Source of the DNA: Verrucomicrobiales bacterium | GTDB taxonomy: Bacteria; Verrucomicrobiota; Verrucomicrobiia; Verrucomicrobiales; DEV007 | DNA length: 17,992 bases | Assembly (NCBI GenBank): GCA_002696885.1 | Contig: NZSO01000045.1 | Coordinates: 1-17,992 of the forward strand | Direction: 5' to 3' | In this document: piece by piece, positions 6,807-14,763 of the stretch | Numbering within the stretch: position 1 is the first letter of the stretch | Layout: each line of letters starts with the position of its first letter | Notes under the pieces: model-generated | The model's database searches: none | Seen by the model: the letters and a program-made list of their open reading frames with translations, nothing else | Told to the model about the DNA's origin: nothing | Program-made: the position numbers and the translations under genes

Positions 6807-8111
6807 ATGAGTGATAAACCGTCTCAAAATAAAAATCAGGTTTCAGGCTCTAAGAATTCAACTACAAAGGATTCGTCTCACGAAGAGAGTGATTTGTCCC
6901 CAAGTGATAAAAAGAAAAAAAATCACACTAAGGATGGATCCTTTCGAGATAATAGACCGAGAAAAAACAAAGATAACAATTTTAAAGATGAACTTTCAGG
7001 GCCCGCGATTGAACAAGAGGGTATATTGGAAATTTCCGGCAAAGGATTCGGTTTCTTAAGAGAGAAAAGTAAAGAATTTAGGCAAACTCCAGATGATATT
7101 TTTGTTACTCCTGAAATAGTCAGAAATTTTGGTCTGAGAGATGGCTTATGGGTTAAAGCTGAAACCCAAATGGGAAGAAGGGGTCCACAGTTAACTAAAC
7201 TCTTAGATATTAATGGAAGGGATCCAAATGAGTTTAAAACTATGCCTTGGTTTGAAGAGCTCAAAGCTATCAATCCTGATAGACGGTTGCAGATGGAAAC
7301 AACACAGAGTCGAATGACGACCCGTTTGATTGATTTGATATCACCAATCGGTCGCGGACAAAGAGGTCTAATCGTTGCTCCACCAAGATCAGGTAAAACT
7401 ACTATTCTTCAACATCTTGCCGAGGCGGTCATACAAAATCATAGTAACGTCAAAGTCATGGTTTTGCTTGTTGATGAGAGACCTGAAGAAGTGACTGAAT
7501 TGCGACGTGCTTTGCCAAATGCAGAAATTTACGCCAGCTCTAATGACATGGAAGTAAAGATGCATTGCAGGATTGCACAAATTGCGGTAGAAAGAGCTAA
7601 GCGTTTAGTTGAGTCCGGAGAAGATGTCTTCATGCTAATGGATTCTATTACTCGGCTTGCAAGAGCATTTAATAATGCAAATAGCAAAGGAGGTCCCACA
7701 GGGACGGGAGGTTTAACAGTTCGCGCCTTAGAAATGCCTCGTAAACTTTTTGCAGCTGCAAGAAACACAAGAGATGCGGGCTCACTGACAATTATTGCTA
7801 CTGCACTCGTTGAAACCAATAGTGCTATGGATGACCGGATCTTTGAGGAACTTAAAGGAACAGGTAATATGGAGCTCGTGCTCGACAGGGCCATTGCAGA
7901 ACAATATATTTATCCTGCCGTTGATATCTTTCGTTCGGGTACTCGACGTGAGGAGCTTTTGTTGCCGCCCCATCAATGGGAGAAGATTTCTATCATTCGA
8001 AGAGGTCTTGCGGGTCATAGACCCATTGAGGCAATAGAAAGAATGTTGTCTATCATGGAGAAATTCCCTAGCAATGCTCAAATGCTATTGGATATAAAGC
8101 CTATGCATTAG
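6807..8111 (+). CDS. rho: Transcription termination factor Rho
   Basis: Rho is a hexameric RNA-dependent ATPase that loads on untranslated RNA and ends transcription. Counted from the chosen ATG the protein has 434 residues. The first 65 or so are hydrophilic, rich in S, K, D and N, and take the place of the usual helical Rho N-domain. The RNA-binding fold follows (GILEISGKGFGFLRE, DDIFVTPEIVRNFGLRDG). Next come the ATPase signatures: Walker A APPRSGKTT, VLLVDERPEEVTE, the MDSITRLARAFN Walker B region, the Q-loop region GGPTGTGGLTV, LKGTGNMELVLDR (R-loop) and FRSGTRREELLL. ATG 6807 is preferred; a TTG at 6771, 7 nt after yebC, would add 12 residues. The gene is probably co-transcribed with yebC, and its stop overlaps the convergent secreted-protein gene by 4 bp. 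Confidence 0.96.
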   Translation: MSDKPSQNKNQVSGSKNSTTKDSSHEESDLSPSDKKKKNHTKDGSFRDNRPRKNKDNNFKDELSGPAIEQEGILEISGKGFGFLREKSKEFRQTPDDIFVTPEIVRNFGLRDGLWVKAETQMGRRGPQLTKLLDINGRDPNEFKTMPWFEELKAINPDRRLQMETTQSRMTTRLIDLISPIGRGQRGLIVAPPRSGKTTILQHLAEAVIQNHSNVKVMVLLVDERPEEVTELRRALPNAEIYASSNDMEVKMHCRIAQIAVERAKRLVESGEDVFMLMDSITRLARAFNNANSKGGPTGTGGLTVRALEMPRKLFAAARNTRDAGSLTIIATALVETNSAMDDRIFEELKGTGNMELVLDRAIAEQYIYPAVDIFRSGTRREELLLPPHQWEKISIIRRGLAGHRPIEAIERMLSIMEKFPSNAQMLLDIKPMH

Positions 8112-11100
8112 GAAGACCTTTTCGTTACTTTTATTCTATAAAAAGTTAGATTTGAGTTTTCTGATATTGGAATTTTTCTCCTAATATTAAATTTGCTTAA
8201 CCCCTCAAGGAGGTATTCTTCTGAAACGATTACCCAATCGTCTTCAAAACTAGACCAATTAGCCAGGTCGTTGGAATACTGAACATCTATTTTAGCATCA
8301 TCTGTTCCCAGTTTTTTTGTATAGCTAAGAGAAGGATAATCTTCTCCATCAATGGTGAGAGTTTTAATCTCTAATGTTCCGACCAAAGCATATTCCATAA
8401 GGTCATGAATGCCGTTGGAATTTCCATCTCCATTTTCATCTCCATCAAACGCAATATTATCCGTAGCCCCAGGGCTTCCATTAGGATATCTGCTTATCCT
8501 CCAATTATTGGACATGCTATAATCATTAACACTCTCATGAGAAACGAAAACTAGAGAGTGTCCATCTCCATCTGCGAGTTCTGGCCAAGGGAATTCATCT
8601 CTATAATTAAAATCAATAATAGGCGTTCCTGATCCAAAACTTAATTTTATGCGCTCTCCAGAATTTGAGAAGTTTTTTGTGAAAGTGCCAATCACATGTT
8701 CAGGAGTTTTCGAATGATTATAACGAATGTTATATGCGTCCTCATTTGCAACAATGACCAATACTTCACCTGGTTTGATGGATTTTTTTCTTGAAGTAAC
8801 AAAGTCGTATTCAATTCCCTTGGTAAATCTAAGATCGTTTAGAGCAATTTCTTTATTTCCTGAATTCGCAATTTCTATCCATTCAAAATCTGAGTCTCTT
8901 AAATTAGGCAGTAATCCCAGTTCCGATTCATCAGGGCCAACTGGATTGTACATTATTTCAGATATTCGAATATCAGAGTATTCAGACAAATCTGGTGAAC
9001 TAACGTTAAATTCAAATGGTTCAGACCAATGGCTCCAACGGTTAGTTATGTCTTTATGTCGGACTCGGGCCCTATAAGTTTTACCAACTCTTACCGCGGT
9101 GGAAGGAGGTTTAATGGATTGCTCGAAGGTGTCAATCTCTCCTGATTCCCAACTAGCTACCCATTCAAATTTAGGTTCAAGAATTGATGCATCACCACTT
9201 ATTGACATATCGAAGACAAGATCACTGCTACCGGCTGATTGGTTGTGTAGTTCGACAGCTATCAAATTTTCACCAGACGAAAATGCTTCAGCGTCGACAT
9301 TAAAACTATCAAAAACGCCCTCCTTTCCACTCGATGGAGCATAGGTCTGATAGGTAACTATTGTATTTTCTGGGAAGCCATCTCTTATGACTTCTTTACC
9401 ATTTACATAAACTATTGCTGCATCATCCACATGAAGGTTAAATGTAAAATGGCTGAATGATTTTGGGTCATCAATGTTAATGACTGTTCGGAAATAGTAG
9501 GTGGGATATTTGTTTGAGGGTTGAGGACCGTAATCCAAAGTTGTTTTGATGGGAGTATTTAAAATACTTCCGAAGCCTGAAGGAGTATTTCCAATTAACC
9601 AATCTGAATCATCGTATTCAATTTCTTTCCACAAATTGGCCCGATCTATACCATCATCAATGTACTTCCATGCAGACCCTTGAGGAAGAAAAGTGACTTC
9701 TCCAATGCTTGTTTCAGCAATTCTCCACTCCATGGCTCCAAATGTATTAGAGCCATTGGGATCTGAAAAAGATGAGCTCCTAAAAACAAGATCTCCTTGG
9801 GGAAATTGGTCTTTTCCGTTGTATGTTATGGTTGGTGTTCTAGGGATGTCATTATCTGATGAAAGTGCATCAAGGTAAGCGTCTCTTCCAGATCGACCTG
9901 ATATTCCGCTATCCCGGGAAATGGAGTCCATGCTTCCATCATTCCCGCCGACCCAGGATCCACCTATAAAAGCGAACTTTTTCATATCTCGAACAACGCT
10001 TTCTATAGTTGGAGGGCTTTCATTACCCCCAACAGCACCAATCCAGCGGTCCCTGTCAGCGTCAACTAGACCAGAAATTTTTGCTACCAAGGGATCGAGT
10101 AATATATTTATTTGTTCTTCTGTCCAAATTAGATCTCTCATTTCACGAACTGTATTTTTATATTCCCTATCAAATGAATCTCTTGGTGGATTCGTGCCAT
10201 AGATGGCTTGCTTACAAAACCCTTCTCCTCCATTCCAATTTGGGCCCCAACTAGTATCAGAGTCCCATGGTAATACCCAAAGCCTGCCATAATTTGAATC
10301 AGAAGATGGTTGAAAATAGAAGGCTCTATTTTTTAAGTGTTCACTAGTATTCGGTTGAACATCGTAATGTCTGACGGCATCGACAATCGCATGGTATTTG
10401 TTCCACGAGTCGTAGTTAACATATTTGTTTAACCATTCATCAGACTTGTTTGGTTTGAGTTGGAATATGATATTTTTGAAATCCGAGCCATCATCAACTC
10501 CATTACGAGCAAGGTATCTTCTTACCGAAACACCATCTGTTCTACCGCTAATGAGCTTATAAAGGTTTCCTTTTTCCATTCCATGAGATTCAAGAAACCG
10601 AACATCAAATTCTTCCATGGCCAAAAGCATTCCATAATAATCTCCCTGATACTGGCCGTTACTTCCTGAAGGGGCTTCCTCCTTACCTCTGATTACTCTT
10701 AAATGGAACCAATGTGTGTAGGGGGCTGGCGTTCCAGTCATATTCCATAAAATATGGTTAGCCGCCTGTTCCATTCCCCAGGTATGATTGCCTCTTGAAC
10801 CTCTCATTTTGTGTGATGCTAAATATTTCCAGCCGGTTTTGTATTCATCGCCATCATTATTATGAAATTTCGGATACTGTCCGACATTGAATCTAAATTT
10901 GAAGCTTCGTCTTCCGTTGCCTGAATACCTTGCATTACGTTGCCTTAAACGATATCTAACATTATCATAAACTTTTCCATCATAAACAAAAGTACAGTTC
11001 CAATTATATGCGCTTCTGGCATCATAATTATCTCGGCTAATTTGATCTCTACTATTGTAGGCGACAGCTTGATCAAAGTCATCCGAGTCGGTTAAAACGT

Positions 11101-12712
11101 GATACACCGGAACTGAATTGATTAAATCTGACGAATATGTATGAGGAGCTGTAAAGGTTCTGCTTTTTTGGACGGTGTAATCAGGAACTCCATCGTAAAC
11201 GAAGTAGGCAAAATTTAAAGAGGGATCATCAATGTGTGGAACTTGAATTTTTGTATCATCATTGGCCTTGGCAATGATTCTATATCTTACGAGCGTTCTG
11301 TGATTTTGATTTGGTATTTTCACAGTGAAAACACCATCATCTGATTGAACATCCAAACCTATGCCATCATCCTTCATTATGATGGAATTCCAATTTTCTG
11401 GATTGATGTATTCAGGGTTTAAATCTCTGGCATCGTTAGGTCTAGAAATTAGTTGGCTAGTTGATTTTGCTAAATATGCTGGAATGTATTCGCCAGGGGA
11501 AACGACTTGGTATTCAAGTTTAACTGATTTGACTCCTGAGGAACTAGTAACCTTTGCAGTTATGAAAGTTTCATCTCCAGATTTTGGTGATTCTGGGGTG
11601 TGTTTAACTTGTCTGATGATAGGGATTGATTCAGATGAAAGCGTTGTGTTCACTGATCCAGGAGAAGGCCTTGGAGGCTCATTCTCTCCTCTTTGAGGTC
11701 GTATTATTTCTAGATCAATTCCCAGGTCGCTACTGCCTGTACTCACGTTAAATAACTGTACGGCTACAATGTTTTGGCCTTCATTAAGGTATGATGCCAC
11801 GCCATCAATTAGAGAGTCTCTCCAGACTCCCTCTTGTCCATTTCTGCTTGCTGTGTTTGTAATAGTTTGTTCTCCAGCATTAACATTATATCTTAAAAAT
11901 TCTCTTCCATTAATCCACAGTATCATTCCGTCATCTACAGAGTAACGTATTTGTAATTCCTGAGGTATTTCACCCGGAGCGATGTCGAATTCATTTCGTA
12001 AAAATATTGAATTGAAGGAATTGCGCATACCCTCGATTTCTGTTGCGAGAGTTAAGCCCCTTACACTGCCATAGCCAATAGGCATCGCACCATTCTTCCA
12101 TGTGTTGTCTAGTTGAAATGATTTTTTTCTCCACTCATCTATAGGTGTAGAAGCTTCTGTCAATCCTGGTCTCCATTTCCAGTTGCCGCTACTTGCATTA
12201 AGCAAAGTCAGCTCGGGAAGTTTTCCAGGAACCAGAGAACTTCTCCACGATCCTCCTAAGTCGTTATCGAGCTTTGGGTTAATGAGTTCCATTGAGGCTC
12301 CAGTTCCGTTTGCTCCAACGGGCCAAGGAAAGCTTGATTTGTATTCAACCGAATCAGCAATTGTTCCATTGCTTTTCCTAAGTTCAACACGTTCGCCGCT
12401 GCTGAGGTTTCCAGAGTAGGGTCCAATGGAAGATGATCCTAAAGTATTTTGAAGGCTTGTGGGATTTTCACTTATCACTAAAAATTCATTTCCCTTAATC
12501 GTGGTGCCCTCACTAAACTGATAAGTGATTCCATCAGAAAAAAACCAACCTGATATATCTATTGGATCATTAGTAGTATTGTATAATTCGATGAATTCAT
12601 TGAGATCATTGTTAGGTTCACTGTTATAATGAATCTCGTTGATAATGATATCAGCTTTGATCAAAGATAGATTCGATAATAAAAGAAGTGTGAGGATAAT
12701 AAAAAGTTTCAC
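8108..12712 (-). CDS. Large secreted protein with two lamin-tail domains, CotH-kinase domain and calcium-loop C-terminus
   Basis: This 1534-residue protein starts at GTG 12712-12710, directly followed by a signal peptide (1-20, ending SLIKA). A lamin-tail domain (about 21-150, INEIHYN, FIELYN) comes first, then a beta-sandwich module (about 190-337) and an Ig-like stretch (about 365-505). The CotH-kinase-like domain spans about 535-870, with FRFNVGQYPKF, GNLYKLISG and LWVLPWDSDTSWG (acidic site near 817-819). A second copy of the beta-sandwich (about 1010-1173), a fibronectin-like strand set and a second lamin-tail domain (about 1246-1390) follow. Near 1423-1440 is a D-rich loop (DGDENGDGNSNG), then the C-terminal module ending FYRIKVTKRSS, which I associate with Verrucomicrobiota secreted proteins. 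CotH in Bacillus phosphorylates spore-coat proteins. The role here is unknown, likely at the cell surface or outside it. It lies 48 bp after dGTPase 2. Confidence 0.9.
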   Translation of the reverse strand: MKLFIILTLLLLSNLSLIKADIIINEIHYNSEPNNDLNEFIELYNTTNDPIDISGWFFSDGITYQFSEGTTIKGNEFLVISENPTSLQNTLGSSSIGPYSGNLSSGERVELRKSNGTIADSVEYKSSFPWPVGANGTGASMELINPKLDNDLGGSWRSSLVPGKLPELTLLNASSGNWKWRPGLTEASTPIDEWRKKSFQLDNTWKNGAMPIGYGSVRGLTLATEIEGMRNSFNSIFLRNEFDIAPGEIPQELQIRYSVDDGMILWINGREFLRYNVNAGEQTITNTASRNGQEGVWRDSLIDGVASYLNEGQNIVAVQLFNVSTGSSDLGIDLEIIRPQRGENEPPRPSPGSVNTTLSSESIPIIRQVKHTPESPKSGDETFITAKVTSSSGVKSVKLEYQVVSPGEYIPAYLAKSTSQLISRPNDARDLNPEYINPENWNSIIMKDDGIGLDVQSDDGVFTVKIPNQNHRTLVRYRIIAKANDDTKIQVPHIDDPSLNFAYFVYDGVPDYTVQKSRTFTAPHTYSSDLINSVPVYHVLTDSDDFDQAVAYNSRDQISRDNYDARSAYNWNCTFVYDGKVYDNVRYRLRQRNARYSGNGRRSFKFRFNVGQYPKFHNNDGDEYKTGWKYLASHKMRGSRGNHTWGMEQAANHILWNMTGTPAPYTHWFHLRVIRGKEEAPSGSNGQYQGDYYGMLLAMEEFDVRFLESHGMEKGNLYKLISGRTDGVSVRRYLARNGVDDGSDFKNIIFQLKPNKSDEWLNKYVNYDSWNKYHAIVDAVRHYDVQPNTSEHLKNRAFYFQPSSDSNYGRLWVLPWDSDTSWGPNWNGGEGFCKQAIYGTNPPRDSFDREYKNTVREMRDLIWTEEQINILLDPLVAKISGLVDADRDRWIGAVGGNESPPTIESVVRDMKKFAFIGGSWVGGNDGSMDSISRDSGISGRSGRDAYLDALSSDNDIPRTPTITYNGKDQFPQGDLVFRSSSFSDPNGSNTFGAMEWRIAETSIGEVTFLPQGSAWKYIDDGIDRANLWKEIEYDDSDWLIGNTPSGFGSILNTPIKTTLDYGPQPSNKYPTYYFRTVINIDDPKSFSHFTFNLHVDDAAIVYVNGKEVIRDGFPENTIVTYQTYAPSSGKEGVFDSFNVDAEAFSSGENLIAVELHNQSAGSSDLVFDMSISGDASILEPKFEWVASWESGEIDTFEQSIKPPSTAVRVGKTYRARVRHKDITNRWSHWSEPFEFNVSSPDLSEYSDIRISEIMYNPVGPDESELGLLPNLRDSDFEWIEIANSGNKEIALNDLRFTKGIEYDFVTSRKKSIKPGEVLVIVANEDAYNIRYNHSKTPEHVIGTFTKNFSNSGERIKLSFGSGTPIIDFNYRDEFPWPELADGDGHSLVFVSHESVNDYSMSNNWRISRYPNGSPGATDNIAFDGDENGDGNSNGIHDLMEYALVGTLEIKTLTIDGEDYPSLSYTKKLGTDDAKIDVQYSNDLANWSSFEDDWVIVSEEYLLEGLSKFNIRRKIPISENSNLTFYRIKVTKRSS

Positions 12713-12760
12713 AATGATGATTGTTAAAATGGGATTTTGATTTCAACAATACACGAAGTC

Positions 12761-14023
12761 CTATACAAGATCCATGATTGATCCAAAATTTGGGTCAATT
12801 AGTCTTCTGTAAGTTCTGACAGCTAGTCTGTCTGTCATTTCAGATATAATATCGCTTATTATACGCGATTTATCTTCGTTCCCCTCTACCTTATTTAATA
12901 AGGTCTCGGCATCAGAACTTAATAGTGAAAGTTGTCTGACCTTTTTTGATGAATAATTTTCATAAAATATTCTGAATAACTCACCCAGAATTCGTGAGGC
13001 TTTATAATCGAGCTGTTGAAGTTGAGGAGATTTAAAAATTAAATCGAGTGCGATTTTCTTATAAAGCTTTGACTCTTTTGAGATTTCTTTATCTACATTA
13101 AGATTGAATTTATAGCGTGATGTTTTATGAGCCATGAAATTTTCACTGGCTTCCACTAAATTTGCAGAGGAAATGAAGTCTCCGACCTTCCTTCCCATCA
13201 ATGGTTCGAGTCGTTTTCGTCTTATTGCACGACATATTGTTTCAATATGAACAGCATCCTCTTGGTTTATTTCATTACTTTCAGCCCACGCCTCAAGGTT
13301 TTCTGAATTAATAAATCCAGCATTAGTACCATCAATTATATCATTGAGTGAATATGCGGTATCGTCGGCCCAGTCCATTATTTGACACTCTATAGATTTG
13401 AAAGAATTTCTATCAGCCCCAGGATTATAGCTCATTATATTATCGAGCCCATCAAAAACAAAATCTAAGTGATTGGCTTGATAGTCATATATAAAGTGAT
13501 TAGGTGAGTCGGGTTTTTCACTTAACAGAGTTTTATATTTCAATGTTGAATCTAAAAACGCTCTGGTTGGATTCATTCCTGAGTTGCCCCAAATGGTTTC
13601 CGTCAATAGCCTCAGTGTTTGTGCGTTTCCTTCATACCCTCCTGTCTTAAACATCATTTTGTGAAGTACACGCTCTCCAGCATGTCCAAATGGTGGGTGA
13701 CCAAGATCATGGGAGAGGCATGAAGCCTCGACAAGGTCAGGATCTATATAATAGTCAATGTCTAGATGCTTACTTATTTTTTTTAGTCTGTTGGAAATTG
13801 ATCTTCCAATTTGAGCTACTTCTAAGGAATGAGTGAGTCGTGTTCTATAAAAATCATATTCTCCTGAAAGGAAAACTTGAGTTTTACTCTGAAGTTTTCT
13901 GAAAGCGGGAGTGTAAATAATCCTATCTCTATCTATTTGAAATGGTGTTCTATAATCATCCGGTCTGTCACCATCAGTTTTATACCTAGGGGTGATATCA
14001 AATTGATTATAAAACTGGTTCAT
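12761..14023 (-). CDS. dgt: dGTPase-like HD-domain dNTP triphosphohydrolase (second copy, different subtype)
   Basis: The 420-residue protein has all parts of an active dNTP triphosphohydrolase: RDRIIYTPAFRKLQSKTQVF, H65 (RLTHSLEVAQIGR), H105-D106 (SHDLGHPPFGHAGE) and D220 (QIMDWADDTAYSLNDIIDG). Unlike the copy at 3322-4479 it has GGYEGNAQTLRLLTE, closer to the E. coli Dgt-type FEGNAQ motif, an insertion between about residues 145 and 190, and a longer C-terminal region. It is therefore a paralogue from an old split, not a recent duplicate. Its ATG is 16 nt after the trpG/pabA stop, so these two genes are probably co-transcribed. The large secreted-protein gene follows after 48 bp. Nucleotide preference and any link to phage defence cannot be told from sequence. 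Confidence 0.93.
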   Translation of the reverse strand: MNQFYNQFDITPRYKTDGDRPDDYRTPFQIDRDRIIYTPAFRKLQSKTQVFLSGEYDFYRTRLTHSLEVAQIGRSISNRLKKISKHLDIDYYIDPDLVEASCLSHDLGHPPFGHAGERVLHKMMFKTGGYEGNAQTLRLLTETIWGNSGMNPTRAFLDSTLKYKTLLSEKPDSPNHFIYDYQANHLDFVFDGLDNIMSYNPGADRNSFKSIECQIMDWADDTAYSLNDIIDGTNAGFINSENLEAWAESNEINQEDAVHIETICRAIRRKRLEPLMGRKVGDFISSANLVEASENFMAHKTSRYKFNLNVDKEISKESKLYKKIALDLIFKSPQLQQLDYKASRILGELFRIFYENYSSKKVRQLSLLSSDAETLLNKVEGNEDKSRIISDIISEMTDRLAVRTYRRLIDPNFGSIMDLV

Positions 14024-14039
14024 TGACAGTTTTGAAAGG

Positions 14040-14609
14040 CTAAAGCTGAAGGAAATTGTTTAATAACTTTTTACCTTCTCCTGTTAGAATTGATTCTGGA
14101 TGAAATTGAACTCCATAGACAGGATGCTCTTTATGCTGAACGCCCATTATTTCTTGCTCATCTGTGATGGCTTCAGATGTTACTTCTAGACAATCTGGAA
14201 TATTTTTTTTGTTGATAAGCAACGAGTGATATCGAGTGGCTTCAAAAGGATTGGGCATATCTTTGAAAACCCCTTTGCCCTCATGTTTGACCATTGATGT
14301 TTTTCCGTGCATAAGATTGTTAGCGCGAATAACTTCACCTCCATAAACTTGGCCAATGCACTGATGGCCCAAACAAACACCCAAAATTGGTATAGTTTTA
14401 CCAAATCTTTCAATTACCTCACAACTGATACCTGCCTCTTTTGGGGTGCACGGCCCAGGAGAAATGCATATTTTGGATGGCTTTAAATCATTAATTTCTT
14501 CGACTGAGATTTCATCATTTCGTCGAATTTCCATTGCGGCACCAAGTTCGCCAAAATACTGAACTAGATTATAAGTGAACGAATCGTAGTTATCGATAAC
14601 AAGTAACAT
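14040..14609 (-). CDS. trpG: Glutamine amidotransferase subunit of anthranilate / aminodeoxychorismate synthase
   Basis: The protein supplies ammonia from glutamine to a TrpE or PabB partner that converts chorismate to anthranilate (tryptophan) or aminodeoxychorismate (folate). The 189-residue length is typical. The start MLLVIDNYDSFTYNLVQYFGE is diagnostic. The class-I amidotransferase triad is complete: C79 in GVCLGHQCIGQ, and H170 and E172 in VQFHPESILT. The oxyanion motif SPGPCTPKEAGIS and the HGKTS motif are also present. TrpG and PabA cannot be told apart by sequence, and one protein often serves both pathways. No trpE or pabB lies in the window, so the gene stands alone. It is the first gene of the leftward set with dGTPase 2. 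No Shine-Dalgarno is seen, and the leader has no Trp-rich attenuator peptide. Confidence 0.93.
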   Translation of the reverse strand: MLLVIDNYDSFTYNLVQYFGELGAAMEIRRNDEISVEEINDLKPSKICISPGPCTPKEAGISCEVIERFGKTIPILGVCLGHQCIGQVYGGEVIRANNLMHGKTSMVKHEGKGVFKDMPNPFEATRYHSLLINKKNIPDCLEVTSEAITDEQEIMGVQHKEHPVYGVQFHPESILTGEGKKLLNNFLQL

Positions 14610-14726
14610 GGTTATGGCGTTATTTTAGCATTTCAAGATCGATAGGGCTCCACATATTGGCATGACCTTTGATTTTATCAATGGTTGAATGTGTCTGACG
14701 ATCTCGCTTTATTAAAGTATAAATTG

Positions 14727-14739
14727 TGTGATAATCACA
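14727..14739. promoter_or_regulatory. 13-bp palindrome between divergent trpG and coiled-coil gene
   Basis: TGTGAT-A-ATCACA is a perfect dyad in the 154-bp divergent region. The half-sites resemble those of CRP/FNR-type regulators (TGTGA/TCACA), but the spacing is 3 bp instead of 6, so it is not a standard CRP box. It could be an operator for either gene. On the minus strand it lies just upstream of a TATACT that could serve as the -10 of trpG. Function is inferred from position only. Confidence 0.3.
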
Positions 14740-14763
14740 TAATATAACACCATCATATAAAAT

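Noticed and set aside
7529..8081. Minus-strand frames of 99 and 121 codons within rho
   Set aside because: They lie opposite the highly conserved ATPase part of rho and mirror its codon structure; no start signals or motifs.
9693..11696. Several plus-strand frames of 61-111 codons inside the large secreted-protein gene
   Set aside because: They are antisense shadows of a clearly coding 1534-codon frame, with no recognisable motifs.
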